From Ferribacterium limneticum (GTDB lineage: Bacteria > Pseudomonadota > Gammaproteobacteria > Burkholderiales > Rhodocyclaceae): DNA of 64,000 nt. Position numbers and translations under genes: made by a program. Location of the stretch: positions 3,759,501-3,823,500 of the forward strand of contig NZ_CP075191.1 of NCBI RefSeq assembly GCF_020510625.1. Direction: 5' to 3'. Below the pieces are notes generated by a model. It worked only from the letters and a program-made list of their open reading frames with translations. It made no database searches and was not told the origin of the DNA. Positions 43,885 through 54,489 of this stretch are shown one piece after another. Positions within the stretch are counted from its first letter, which is position 1, and each line of letters opens with the position of its first letter.

Positions 43885-46800
43885 TTATCCGAGCGTCTTC
43901 ACGCCTTCCTGAAGCCCTCGGAAGCCATTGAGTTGGGTGCCGCTGCTACCGCACAGAGACACCGTGTCCGGCGCATGTGCCGCTGAACCGGAATTCGACA
44001 GCCCAGCCAGCCAACGCATATCCGCGCCATGCGAGTCACTCGTCCAACCCTTGTCTTGTTGGCTGTCCGCCATAAGTTTGGCAAGCGCTTTATCCATTTC
44101 GGCCCAGCGATGATAGAAGTCATCATTACTTGCCCCCGAATCGTGACCACGATTTGTATCGGTCTCCCGGTCACGCAAACTTGTGTGGTTCAGATCCAGA
44201 TAGGCAAAATCGCCTTCACGAGTTTTGCTCTTACCCCAATCATCGAACCAGTCGTCGCGCTTATCGCTCTTGGACTCCTTGGCATCATCGTGACTATCCT
44301 GATCGCGTCCGTGATGTCCTGAGTTTCCTGGTCCGCTGCCAGCGCCATCGTTCTGGTTTTCCGAATGTCCGGGCGGTGGTGGATCTTCGCCGTTACCAAG
44401 CCCCTCATTGCCATGGACGCAATTTGTTTTACCAAAGTCGACCTTGAAGGTATCACTGGCAACGGATGCCGAACCATGACCATCACTAGCCGTTACCGTG
44501 ATGTCGATACCGTCCTTCGCATTTGCCGGAACGTGGCCACTGAAGGTTTGTGTCGCCGCGTCGAACTTCAGCCAACTGGGCAGCGCCTTCCCATTTGAAA
44601 GCGTTGCCTTGTAGGTCAGAGTATCCCCTGCGTCAATGTCCTTGAAGGTTCCCGCTGGAATCTGCCAACTGACATCCGAGTTCTTGGCCAGGGTCCGATC
44701 AAATAGTGACTTTTGCAACCACGGCTTGTCGTTTGCTCCCGCAACAGCAACGCTCAACTCACCGATGCTGGAATCCACACCATCGCTGGCGGTGTAGCTG
44801 AAACGGTCAATAGCAGATTTGCCTTCGGCGAGCGCCTGGACGGCAGTCGAAGCATTGTTCAGAACATAGCTATAACTCCCGTTGTTCATCAGGTACAAGG
44901 TGCCGAATTCGCCTTTCCGAATTCCGGCATCCGCAACCTTGAGTTGGGAGCCAGCATCGGCATCCCGATCATTGGTCAGGACATTGCCACAAGCCAGAAG
45001 CTTGCAGTCCTCCTTGACGCTGGCACTATCCGGATTAGCGACGGGAACGGAATTTCCGCCCGTAACGGCCAGAGAGAAAGTTTGACTGGCTGTAGCCCCC
45101 GATGGATCGGTTGCTGTCACGGCAAAGCTGAAAGTACCACTGACGTTGGTAGTGGATCCGTTGAAGACCCCACTGACCGCGTCGAAGCTCAACCACGATG
45201 GCAATGCACTTCCATTGGAAAGCGTCGCACTGTAGGTTAGTTGATCGCCGTCAATGTCGGTAAAGGCTCCGTTCGGCAAGGCATAGTTAAACGCTGTGCC
45301 GCCACGTATTGTTTGATCCGACAAACGGAACCCGGTGCCTGGAGCATCGTTGACCGGGGCAACATCGATCAGCACCTGTCCTTGCGTCAATCCGCCGCGA
45401 CCATCGGCAACCGTATAGCTGAAGCCAGCCTGACCATTGAAATTGGCATCTGGCGTAAACAGGATCGCACCAGTATCACTCAACGAAACCATCCCATGCG
45501 ATGCATCACCAACAGCCTCAATACTGAGGACGTCATTCGTCGGGTCAATATCGAGGTCATTAGCCAGCAAGGCTGCCGAAGTCAGACTCAAGGCATTGTC
45601 CTCGTTGATCGAATACGACTCGCTATAGACTGTCGGCACATCATTGACATTCTCTACGGCGATGTTCAACCCCGTACTGACACTGGTGCCTGCCAGATCG
45701 GTAGCTGTCACAAGAACCGACCAACTCCCGACCTTGCCGTTGTCTGGTTGCCCGGAGAACGTTGCAGTCAGCGCATCGAAGGCCAGCCAATTCGGCAGCT
45801 GCGATCCGTCCCCCAGCGTTGCCGACAAGGTCAGCGTGTCGCCCTGGTCGATATCGGAGAACGTATTGCCAGGAACACTGAAGGTAAAAGATTGATCCTC
45901 CTGCACTGAGAGATCCGCCAGTGGCTGATTCACGACCGGTGCATCGTTGGTATTGGCTACCGTGAGATTAAACGTCTGACCAACTGACGCGCCAGCCAGA
46001 TCGGTAGCGACGATGCGAAGACCCAAGCTGCCGACGTCGCCATTGGTGGGGACGCCACTAAATATCCCGGTGGCCGCATCAAAGCTCAGCCAAGAAGGCA
46101 ATGCGTCGCCATTGGCCAGTTCTGCGGAAAGTGTCAGTTGATCGCCTTTGTCGACATCCCGGAACGCATTTTCGGGAAGCGTGTAAGCAAAGGCCTGCCC
46201 CTGTACTGCTATCCGGTCAGTGATTTGAGTGGCTACTTCTGGCGCATCGTTCGTATTCGCAATATTGACCTTGAAGGTATGTGCAGCAGAGGTTCCCATC
46301 GTATCTGTTGCACTAATGGTGACGTTGAATTCGCCGACGTCGGCGTTTTCCGGGGTGCCGTACAGCGTCCGCGTTGTCGGGTCGTATTTCAGCCAGGCGG
46401 GCGCTTGGTCGTAGCCGGATACCGAGACGCGCTCGATCAAGGCATCGCCGTCGGCGTCGATAAATAGATCGGCCGGCAATGCCAGAAGGAATGGCGCATC
46501 TTCGAGAATCGCTTGGTCGGCAATCGCGCTATTGACCTCAGGTACATGATTGAGGAATTCACGGAGGCTGATCGTCGAACCATCGGCAAATTCAAACGTG
46601 TCCACGACCGTCCCTGCATCAACGCCATCAGGTGCGTAATTCGTGATACGGATGCTGTCGCCAAGCGCGCCATACTGTACAACCAGATCGGCGCCATCTT
46701 GCTCGAAACGAACATCCTCGCGTGCAATGCCTGCTCCGAAGGTAACGATGTTGCCGACGCCGGATTCGACGGTGTCGAAAATGACATCCTGCCCGTCACC

Positions 46801-49800
46801 CAGATTAACGACATACGCATCACGACCCGCGCCACCATCCAGTTCGTCGTCACCACTTCCGCCAGTCAAAACATCATTGCCGGCACCAGCCTCCAGCAAG
46901 TCGTCGCCGGCGTAGCCGTATAGGCGGTCGCCTACCGACGTCCCGCTCAGTCCATTGGCCGTGTTGTCGCCTTCGACCACGAAGGTCCAGGAAATCAGGG
47001 TTGCGTAGTCGACCACCGTGCCATCGGCAAACTCGAACTGCTCAACGGCATGGCCGCCGTTTTCAACGTCGTCCGGATTGAATCCGAGCAAGCGCACCAC
47101 GTCGCCTTCGTTACCATAGGGCAGGAGCAGCACGTATCCGCCCAGGCCATCAGCCTCGAAGCGCAGATTGGTACGCAGGTTGTCAGTGGAAATACCGTCG
47201 CCAAACCGCAGGACATTGCCTTCGCCCTGCAACGCATTGTCGTCAATGGTGACAATGCCATCCCCCAGATTGACAACGTACTGATCGTTTCCTGCACCAC
47301 CGGTTAGCAGATCTCCTCCTGGCGTTGCATCGATCAAATCCGATCCTGCCAAGCCTTGAATCCGGTCCTGCAATGTCGTTCCCGATAGTTGGTCACTTTC
47401 GGCGGTACCAATGATGTCAAAGCCCCGTGAGAGCAATTCTTCGTAACTGATCTCGGGACCGCCTTCGCCAAAGCGGAAGCGCTCGACAGCTCGGGCTCCC
47501 AGCGGATCTGCCGGATCAAAACCGGACAGGCGAACTGTGTTGCCTGTCGCGCTTGATTCGATAATCAGGTACCCCTCGTTGGCATCGAACGACAAGCGAA
47601 TGTCATCGAGAGTAACGCCATCCGGGAAAATTACCAGATTGTCCTCTGTTCCGTTGGCTAGATCGATGATGGTGTCGACACCACCATCCGGCTCCACCAG
47701 ATAGGTATCGCTGCCGGCTCCGCCACTCATCTGGTCGTTGCTTTCCAGTCCAACGAAGAAATCATCAAGCGCCGTACCTGACAGGATATCGCTCTGCGGC
47801 GTGCCAATAATGCGAATGCCGCGCGAAAGCAGTTCGTCGAAGCTCAGCGTGACACCGGAATTCCAAAACGAGACTTGATCGACAGGGGCCTGCATGCCCG
47901 GAGCACGGGGATCGAAACCGGCGAAACGAACCGTGTCGCCACCATCGCCCAGTTGAAGCAGCAGATCCTTGCCGTCAAATTCCAGGAATGCTTCATCCGG
48001 ATTTACATTGCCATCGATTTGGAGCTGATTGCTGTCACCCGCTTGCCAGACCTCTTCAATCGTCGTTTCGGAAACGATAGAACGGTCATAGTTCTGATAA
48101 ACCGTGTAGGTGTCGCTACCTGCTCCCCCGACCAAACGGTCGCTACCACCGCCGCCGGAAAGTTGGTCATTACCTTCGCCGCCAATCAATCTATCGGCCA
48201 GATCGCTGCCGTATAGCCAATCATCGCCATCGGTACCTGTTTCGTTCAGACCGGCATACTCCAGGCTGTCAGCCGCAATCTCTGTCCCATCGGCAAACCG
48301 GAAAATATCGACCGACCGCGTCTGCGTCGCCCGATCCGGGCGATAGCCCCGAAGAATGACTCGATCTTGCGAATGTGCGAACTCAATCAACAAGTCGCCG
48401 TTCAGTTCGGAATAACGCAAATCTTCCGGTCGGATTCCAGCGCCAAATGCGAGGACGTTCGGCACATTATCGACCAGCATGCCGCCATATCCTCCACCGT
48501 AACCGCCTCCGTAACCACCGCCATAATCTCCGCCATAGGCAAACTCAGAGGCCGCAAAAGCCGCCATTTCACCGCCGTACCCCAGGTTTCGGACCCAATG
48601 GTCGTCGTCGATAATCACTTCGCCATCGCCCAACTGAACGGTATAGGTGTCGCCACCCCATTCACCGAACAACTGGTCGTTACCGCCGCCACCCGTCAGG
48701 CTATCTGCACCGTAGCCTCCGTACACGATGTCGTCACCTACGCCACCATTGAGAGAGTCGTCGCCGTCCAAGCCGAGAATGATGTCGTTTCCGGCGTTAC
48801 CGTCGATGTTGTCTGATACATCGGTGCCGAACAGGACATCGTTACCAGAGGTCGGACTATTGTTGGTCAGCATTGGCTGGGCAAACAAATCACCGGTTTG
48901 GGCATAAGCAATCGCTTCAAGCCCGCCAGCCGGCGCAACCGTACCAGTGAGTTCGAATCCAACGCCGGCAAATGCTAAAGGCGCATTTTCGCTGCTCGAC
49001 GCCAGCGCCGCAGCCTGATTCCGAACCCAGTCTGCAAAATCAAAAATACGAACATTGCCGTCGGTGGCGACAAACTGAAGTCGTTTGGCAACACCCGCCT
49101 GAGTGCTGGAAATGCTTTCCAGGGAAGCATCTTCCAAGGAAATGGCACCGGCAGTGCCGGCATCGACATACAAGGTCAGACGGCCTTGCGAGTCGAAGGC
49201 GACCGTGATTTGCTCCGGCAAAATCCCTACGCCAAAGGAAAGCGTATCCGTGCCATTACTGTTCCCGACAGCCACGACGTCGTGGCCATCACCACGGTTG
49301 AAGACGAAGGTGTCGTTGCCGGCTCCGCCGTATAGCTGATCGTCGCCCGCTTCGCCCGCGATCAGGTCATTCCCGCCACTGCCATCAACGCGGTCGTCAC
49401 CGGTACCGGCGCTGATAATGTCGTCACCGCCAGAGAGATATACAGAGTCGTCATTTCCACGGGCACGGACAATCAGATCGGCATCCCCGGTGTAGTCATT
49501 GATGTAGTCATCTGCTTCACTACCGACCAGCGTTGAAGCATCACCCTGATAGTGATACTGACTTCCCACTGTGCCGTCCACCTTGGCAGCCATGTCACCC
49601 AGAGATAGTTCTGTACCATCCTCGAATCGGAAGCGGCGAATACCCCCTTCATTCAGATCGGACCAGTTCGCATTCTGGATCAGGAAAGCATCGTTGCCGC
49701 CAATACCGACGACCATCTGTAGGTAACCGATAGCGCCAACATTGCCACTCCAGGAACGATTACCCAACTGAACAGTAATATCTTCCGGACGAATGCCCAC

Positions 49801-52800
49801 CCCAAAAACCACCGTATCATCGGCCACAGCAACCTGATCCGTATAGACCGTGTCCAAGCCGGTGCCGGCTTCCAGCACATAGGTATTATTGCCAGCATCC
49901 CCTTGGAGGGTATCTCGACCGCTACCGCCAATCAGCAGGTCGTTGCCGTCGCCGCCGTTCAAGGTATCGCGACCGCTATCGCCTCGTAGCGTGTCATTGC
50001 CGACATCGCCCACAAGATAGTCATCGCCGTCTCCACCACGAAGTTCGTCGTCGCCACCCAAGGCATACAGCGTCGAGTTGGCCGCAGTCCCCGTCAGAAC
50101 GTCGTCGCCCGGCGAGCCGTAAATGATTTCAGCGCCACTGGCGATGTTGATGAGTTCGGAAACGTTCAGAGCCGAGAGCGTCGTGCCGTTGTCGAAAGCA
50201 AAGGCATCGATTCGCGACCAGGTAGCTTGCCAATCCTTGATCCGCAAGGTCTCGCCGGAAGCGTTCAGGGTAGCGACAAGATCGTTGCCGTCAGCAGAGA
50301 AACTCACATCATTGGGGCCGATGCCACTCTTGAACGAGATCCGACCACTCGGATCGATAACCGTATCATTGCCATCACCAATGCCAAAACGGTAGGTGTC
50401 GTAACCACCAAGATCCCGGAAGCTGTCATCGCCAGCGAGGCCTTCCAAAGTTTCGTCGCCATAGCCGCTAACGATCTCGTCGTTGCCATTCGTTGCCGAG
50501 ATAGCGAGCGCCTCCAATGTGGCACGATCCCAGGTTGTTCCGTCGGTGAAGCGCAGGGCCTCGATGCCCGTACCAACGCTGGCCCACGGTTGTAACTGCC
50601 CCTGAACAATCAGGCGATCATCTCCCTGCTTCAACTGGATGGACAAGTCGCTTTGTAGCGTACGGCGAACAAGGACGTCGGCCGGTACGATATCCGCTGC
50701 CAACTCGATGACATCGGTACTGGCAGCATCGCCATACGCTTCACTGATCAAATCCTTGCCCGAACCGTTGCCGAAGCGGTAGGTGTCACTGCCGGCGCCA
50801 CCGGCCATCTGATCATCGCCGGTGCCACCATCCAGCAGGTCGTCACCGCTGTTGCCGTACAATTTATCGTTGCCACCAGCCCCAACAAGAACGTCATCGC
50901 GGTTAGCGTAACCAAGCAGGAGATCATCTGTCGAGTCGCCAATCAATACCTGCTTCTCAATTTCATCGAGATTGAGCAGGGTACCGTCGGCCAGGGCCAG
51001 TTCTTCAATCCTGAATCGCGCGTCGGCAAACTGGTTCTTGACCGTCAGCGTGTCGCCGGTATCGCGAATGGTCAGCACAAGGTCGCCGTTCACACGTTGC
51101 AGACGGATATCTGCCAGCGTAATGCCGGATTTCAGTTCGATGCGATCAAGGGCACCGGTGCTCCAGGAGTCGTCAATTACCGTGTCGTGACCATCGCCCC
51201 GACCAAAGCGATAGGTATCAGCCTCGTTGCCAGCTTCATAGACGTAGCTGCCACCCCACTCTACGCTATTGCCGCGCAGGATGTCGTCGCCAGAACCGCC
51301 ATCGAGAATATCGCTGCCAGCCCCTCCGAGCAGTACGTCGTCGCCGGCACCACCTTCGAGAAGATCATTGCCGGCATCGCCCAGTAATTTGTCGTTGCCG
51401 GCTTGCCCGGCAAGATGGTCGTCCAGACGGGAGCCAGTGATCGTTTCGGCGTTATCCGAACCGGCAAACAGGATGTCCTGGACGTCACCATATTGCCATG
51501 TTGTGCCGTCAGCAAAGGTGATGTTTTCGATCAGGTAAGTGGTGTTGCGCCCGTCATCCCAATTGCCAAAATAGTCGCGCAGCGTCACGCTGTCGGTGCT
51601 CCCCCGAATGGAGAGCAACAGGTCGTTGTCTGCGCGGGAAACGCTGATATCGGAGGGCGTGATGCCTTCTTTGAAACGCAAGGTGTCGTTATTGCCGGCT
51701 GTCCAGTCGCTGTCGATGATCGTGTCTTGACCATCGCCGCGTCCAAAGAGATAAGTGTCGTTGCCGTTGGCTGAGGTTTGCTCGCCCAGTCCGCGCTCGA
51801 TACGCCAGGTGCCGTTGTCGTTGATCCAATTCAGGGCGGTGCTGCCGATCAGTAGGTCGTTGCCAGCGCCGCCATCGACGGTGTCGTTGCCGGCGCCGCC
51901 GACCAAGGTGTCGTTGCCTGCCAGTCCGCTGATCGTATCGCCGGCACTGCTGCCGAAGATCACATCGTCATTTTCTGTGGCGGCAGTCACGGTGGCGCGC
52001 AGGGCATCGTCATGACTCCAGACCGTGCCATCGTCGAAGACATACTGACCGACCCCGTTGTTGCTCCACCAGTTGCCCGAGCGCGGTACGCTCAAGGTAT
52101 CGCCGGTGGCTTTGACGGTGAAGACGAGGTTGTCGTTGAGATCGGCGGTGACTGCTATATCGGCCGGATTGAGGCCGAGGAAGCGTACGGAGTCGAGTTT
52201 CTGACCATTCTGTTCGTGGTCGAGGATGGTGTCGTGACCACCACCCGTACCGAAGACGTAAGTATCGGCGCCGTTGTCGCCGTACAGGACGTCGTCGCCA
52301 GTGCCGCCTGAGAGTAGGTCGCTGCCTTCGCCGCCGAACAAACGATCATTGCCGGCCTGGCCGTACAAGCGGTCGTTACCGTTATTGCCATAAACCGTAT
52401 CGTCGCCGGCATTGGCGAGAACGATGTCATTTTCGCTGCTGAGCCATGGGCTATCGTTACCGGCTGACAGACGTTGCACCTTGAATTCGTCGAGCAGTGC
52501 TGTGATGGCGGGGGTTTGGGACAGGCTTTCTATCAGGCTGTCGAAACCGCTCATACCGTCCCAGTTGGTGCCGGACAGGATATTGCCGGCGTAGCGGTCG
52601 AGGTCGAGCAGGTCGCCGAGGGCGTTTTCCGGGTCAGAGGTGAGTTTTGTCCGAATGCTTTGGTTGAGGGCGTTGGCATCAAAATGTAGCCCTGTCTCAT
52701 CGAAGACTAGATCAATCTGATCAAGGTAGGGCTTGAGGCGGGTTTGCAGCACGAGCGCGCCATAAACACTATCCTTCAGTGCCGCGTAAGCTTGATCAAG

Positions 52801-54483
52801 CAGATCGAGTTGTTGCTGGGCAAAACCGATGGCCAATACGGGTTTGAAATTGGCGGCATCTATGGCGATGGCGCTGTAGTACGCCGCCTGCTGGCTGCTA
52901 GCAGCCAGGGTGAAACCAACGTTGGCGCTGGGGGTCTCGCTTTTTTGCTCGGGAAGATTGAAAAAATACTGACCGTTGAAGGCCTCTAGAATATGAAGTT
53001 TCTGGTTCCACGAGGCGATCAGGTTTCGATAGCTCGCATCAAACATTGCATTGTCAACATTGAGCGGCCGATTCAGGTAAATCTCATTCAGGGTGCCGAT
53101 GGAAAATGGATCAGTCAGCAGAGTCGTATTCATGTGACTACTGCGCCGTTCGTTGCCGAAAGCCATATATTCGATGCGGTATTGGCCGGCGGCGCGCTCG
53201 TCGAGCGTCTTGGCCATGCCGGAGGTATCAGCCCACGCAGAAAGCAGTTGATCAACTTGTGCTAATTGTTGAGTGCGAGTGGTTGCCGACTGGAACTGAA
53301 CCAACTTTCCAGCCAAGGCATCCGACTGGGCCGCTGCTTGTTGCATTTCGCGAATATAGCCTGTGCCACCGATGGTCGGCAGCGACTGGAGTGCATCCGG
53401 AATGTCCACCTGTTGGGCGAACCGGGTTTCGAAAGTATTTGTGGCTAGATTGAATTCACCCATGCCACTGCTTGAACCGTTGGTCCGAGTAAATGTGCCT
53501 TCGCGCCGGAGGGTATTCCCATTGGGCAGGGCTTGATTTTTGAGTGTATTAGCGAGATTTAGGCTGGCAATGCCCGCATCGGCCAACGAGATTAGCTCGC
53601 CGGTACCGGTCCGGCCATCTCGTGACATATCGCGCCAGAGCTTGAGTTCGCCAAATGCGGGGTCGGAGGCATCTATTATGCCGTCGCCGTTGGAGTCAAG
53701 GGCAGCCAGCGCAGAAAAGCCGTTAGGAGCCAACGTGCCGTTGGGCAGCATTGTGAAATCGCCAAAGAGTTCGGCGCCGGTATCAATAGCGCCATTGGCG
53801 TTTCTATCCCAAACTAGCAAGGCGTCGTCCTTACCTACCCAGCCAGTTTTGCTGAGCACTCCGTCGCCATTGTGGTCAAAAAACACATTAGCAATTAACC
53901 CAACCGTTTCTAGGCCATCGCCGTCAAGATCGAGAATAATTGGGTCCCTCGGCCAAATCCAATTTTTAGCTCTATCAAATAGCTTCTTTGTTGAATCAAA
54001 AACCTCCGAAGATTTTTCTTTTGATTTTTTCCAAAGGGCTTCCCACCACGACGTTACTTGCTCCGACCCGGTAGGGTCGGGCTCAACCCACTTTCTTGTT
54101 TCTTTTTCGTCGTAAGGGTCATTAATGGTTTTCCCATCTTTGACTCGGTCATATATCCATTTGCTTAGTGAGTCGTCCGTCTCCCCATTCTCTTTTGCCT
54201 GCTTCCAGTTTTCCCATTCCTTTCGGCCAACATCATTATTCCAATCATCCATATTGCGCTCTTTTGGATTATTTGGGTTTTCCCTTTCATGCTGGTCCAT
54301 CTTGTATTTAGAATAATCCGGCCCAAAAGTATCCGCCAACTCCGCGCTAACAAGCGCATGTCGGAACGCATCATATGCGTCGTCAGACCCGCGACCGGTA
54401 GGAGAGTTGGACGAGTATCCTCCGTAACTATCAGCAATGTCTTTTGTGCTTCCAACCTGAAAAAGAATAAATGTTACAGACAT
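43885..54483 (-). CDS. Giant RTX protein with toxin-like N-terminal tip, type I secretion substrate
   Basis: 3532 aa. Residues ~34-90 carry a DAFRHA...HE...MDDWNNDVGR pattern (D38, H42, H65, E66, N82-N83, G86-R87), a conserved domain of polymorphic toxins (DUF6973-like; assigned from memory of the pattern). An EF-hand-rich FrpC-like region follows (~180-330: ILDLDGDGLETVGL, FFDHNGDGVLSKTG). About ten blocks of RTX nonapeptides (GGxGxDxUx, ~690-2570) alternate with beta domains, then about six CADG/cadherin-like Ig repeats (~2640-3350). A low-complexity charged C-terminus acts as the likely secretion signal. Gene order HlyB-small gene-RTX-GT-HlyD supports type I export. No frameshift was seen. 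Confidence 0.9.
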   Translation of the reverse strand: MSVTFILFQVGSTKDIADSYGGYSSNSPTGRGSDDAYDAFRHALVSAELADTFGPDYSKYKMDQHERENPNNPKERNMDDWNNDVGRKEWENWKQAKENGETDDSLSKWIYDRVKDGKTINDPYDEKETRKWVEPDPTGSEQVTSWWEALWKKSKEKSSEVFDSTKKLFDRAKNWIWPRDPIILDLDGDGLETVGLIANVFFDHNGDGVLSKTGWVGKDDALLVWDRNANGAIDTGAELFGDFTMLPNGTLAPNGFSALAALDSNGDGIIDASDPAFGELKLWRDMSRDGRTGTGELISLADAGIASLNLANTLKNQALPNGNTLRREGTFTRTNGSSSGMGEFNLATNTFETRFAQQVDIPDALQSLPTIGGTGYIREMQQAAAQSDALAGKLVQFQSATTRTQQLAQVDQLLSAWADTSGMAKTLDERAAGQYRIEYMAFGNERRSSHMNTTLLTDPFSIGTLNEIYLNRPLNVDNAMFDASYRNLIASWNQKLHILEAFNGQYFFNLPEQKSETPSANVGFTLAASSQQAAYYSAIAIDAANFKPVLAIGFAQQQLDLLDQAYAALKDSVYGALVLQTRLKPYLDQIDLVFDETGLHFDANALNQSIRTKLTSDPENALGDLLDLDRYAGNILSGTNWDGMSGFDSLIESLSQTPAITALLDEFKVQRLSAGNDSPWLSSENDIVLANAGDDTVYGNNGNDRLYGQAGNDRLFGGEGSDLLSGGTGDDVLYGDNGADTYVFGTGGGHDTILDHEQNGQKLDSVRFLGLNPADIAVTADLNDNLVFTVKATGDTLSVPRSGNWWSNNGVGQYVFDDGTVWSHDDALRATVTAATENDDVIFGSSAGDTISGLAGNDTLVGGAGNDTVDGGAGNDLLIGSTALNWINDNGTWRIERGLGEQTSANGNDTYLFGRGDGQDTIIDSDWTAGNNDTLRFKEGITPSDISVSRADNDLLLSIRGSTDSVTLRDYFGNWDDGRNTTYLIENITFADGTTWQYGDVQDILFAGSDNAETITGSRLDDHLAGQAGNDKLLGDAGNDLLEGGAGDDVLLGGAGSDILDGGSGDDILRGNSVEWGGSYVYEAGNEADTYRFGRGDGHDTVIDDSWSTGALDRIELKSGITLADIRLQRVNGDLVLTIRDTGDTLTVKNQFADARFRIEELALADGTLLNLDEIEKQVLIGDSTDDLLLGYANRDDVLVGAGGNDKLYGNSGDDLLDGGTGDDQMAGGAGSDTYRFGNGSGKDLISEAYGDAASTDVIELAADIVPADVLVRRTLQSDLSIQLKQGDDRLIVQGQLQPWASVGTGIEALRFTDGTTWDRATLEALAISATNGNDEIVSGYGDETLEGLAGDDSFRDLGGYDTYRFGIGDGNDTVIDPSGRISFKSGIGPNDVSFSADGNDLVATLNASGETLRIKDWQATWSRIDAFAFDNGTTLSALNVSELINIASGAEIIYGSPGDDVLTGTAANSTLYALGGDDELRGGDGDDYLVGDVGNDTLRGDSGRDTLNGGDGNDLLIGGSGRDTLQGDAGNNTYVLEAGTGLDTVYTDQVAVADDTVVFGVGIRPEDITVQLGNRSWSGNVGAIGYLQMVVGIGGNDAFLIQNANWSDLNEGGIRRFRFEDGTELSLGDMAAKVDGTVGSQYHYQGDASTLVGSEADDYINDYTGDADLIVRARGNDDSVYLSGGDDIISAGTGDDRVDGSGGNDLIAGEAGDDQLYGGAGNDTFVFNRGDGHDVVAVGNSNGTDTLSFGVGILPEQITVAFDSQGRLTLYVDAGTAGAISLEDASLESISSTQAGVAKRLQFVATDGNVRIFDFADWVRNQAAALASSSENAPLAFAGVGFELTGTVAPAGGLEAIAYAQTGDLFAQPMLTNNSPTSGNDVLFGTDVSDNIDGNAGNDIILGLDGDDSLNGGVGDDIVYGGYGADSLTGGGGNDQLFGEWGGDTYTVQLGDGEVIIDDDHWVRNLGYGGEMAAFAASEFAYGGDYGGGYGGGYGGGYGGMLVDNVPNVLAFGAGIRPEDLRYSELNGDLLIEFAHSQDRVILRGYRPDRATQTRSVDIFRFADGTEIAADSLEYAGLNETGTDGDDWLYGSDLADRLIGGEGNDQLSGGGGSDRLVGGAGSDTYTVYQNYDRSIVSETTIEEVWQAGDSNQLQIDGNVNPDEAFLEFDGKDLLLQLGDGGDTVRFAGFDPRAPGMQAPVDQVSFWNSGVTLSFDELLSRGIRIIGTPQSDILSGTALDDFFVGLESNDQMSGGAGSDTYLVEPDGGVDTIIDLANGTEDNLVIFPDGVTLDDIRLSFDANEGYLIIESSATGNTVRLSGFDPADPLGARAVERFRFGEGGPEISYEELLSRGFDIIGTAESDQLSGTTLQDRIQGLAGSDLIDATPGGDLLTGGAGNDQYVVNLGDGIVTIDDNALQGEGNVLRFGDGISTDNLRTNLRFEADGLGGYVLLLPYGNEGDVVRLLGFNPDDVENGGHAVEQFEFADGTVVDYATLISWTFVVEGDNTANGLSGTSVGDRLYGYAGDDLLEAGAGNDVLTGGSGDDELDGGAGRDAYVVNLGDGQDVIFDTVESGVGNIVTFGAGIAREDVRFEQDGADLVVQYGALGDSIRITNYAPDGVDAGTVVDTFEFADGSTISLREFLNHVPEVNSAIADQAILEDAPFLLALPADLFIDADGDALIERVSVSGYDQAPAWLKYDPTTRTLYGTPENADVGEFNVTISATDTMGTSAAHTFKVNIANTNDAPEVATQITDRIAVQGQAFAYTLPENAFRDVDKGDQLTLSAELANGDALPSWLSFDAATGIFSGVPTNGDVGSLGLRIVATDLAGASVGQTFNLTVANTNDAPVVNQPLADLSVQEDQSFTFSVPGNTFSDIDQGDTLTLSATLGDGSQLPNWLAFDALTATFSGQPDNGKVGSWSVLVTATDLAGTSVSTGLNIAVENVNDVPTVYSESYSINEDNALSLTSAALLANDLDIDPTNDVLSIEAVGDASHGMVSLSDTGAILFTPDANFNGQAGFSYTVADGRGGLTQGQVLIDVAPVNDAPGTGFRLSDQTIRGGTAFNYALPNGAFTDIDGDQLTYSATLSNGSALPSWLSFDAVSGVFNGSTTNVSGTFSFAVTATDPSGATASQTFSLAVTGGNSVPVANPDSASVKEDCKLLACGNVLTNDRDADAGSQLKVADAGIRKGEFGTLYLMNNGSYSYVLNNASTAVQALAEGKSAIDRFSYTASDGVDSSIGELSVAVAGANDKPWLQKSLFDRTLAKNSDVSWQIPAGTFKDIDAGDTLTYKATLSNGKALPSWLKFDAATQTFSGHVPANAKDGIDITVTASDGHGSASVASDTFKVDFGKTNCVHGNEGLGNGEDPPPPGHSENQNDGAGSGPGNSGHHGRDQDSHDDAKESKSDKRDDWFDDWGKSKTREGDFAYLDLNHTSLRDRETDTNRGHDSGASNDDFYHRWAEMDKALAKLMADSQQDKGWTSDSHGADMRWLAGLSNSGSAAHAPDTVSLCGSSGTQLNGFRGLQEGVKTLG
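48484..48540. repeat. GGY tandem repeat inside the RTX gene
   Basis: A short tandem repeat of 12-base units encodes GGGY copies (YGGDYGGGYGGGYGGGYGG, around residue 1990) within an otherwise regular RTX domain. Unit number could change by slipped-strand pairing without breaking the frame. Confidence 0.65.
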
Positions 54484-54489
54484 ATAACC

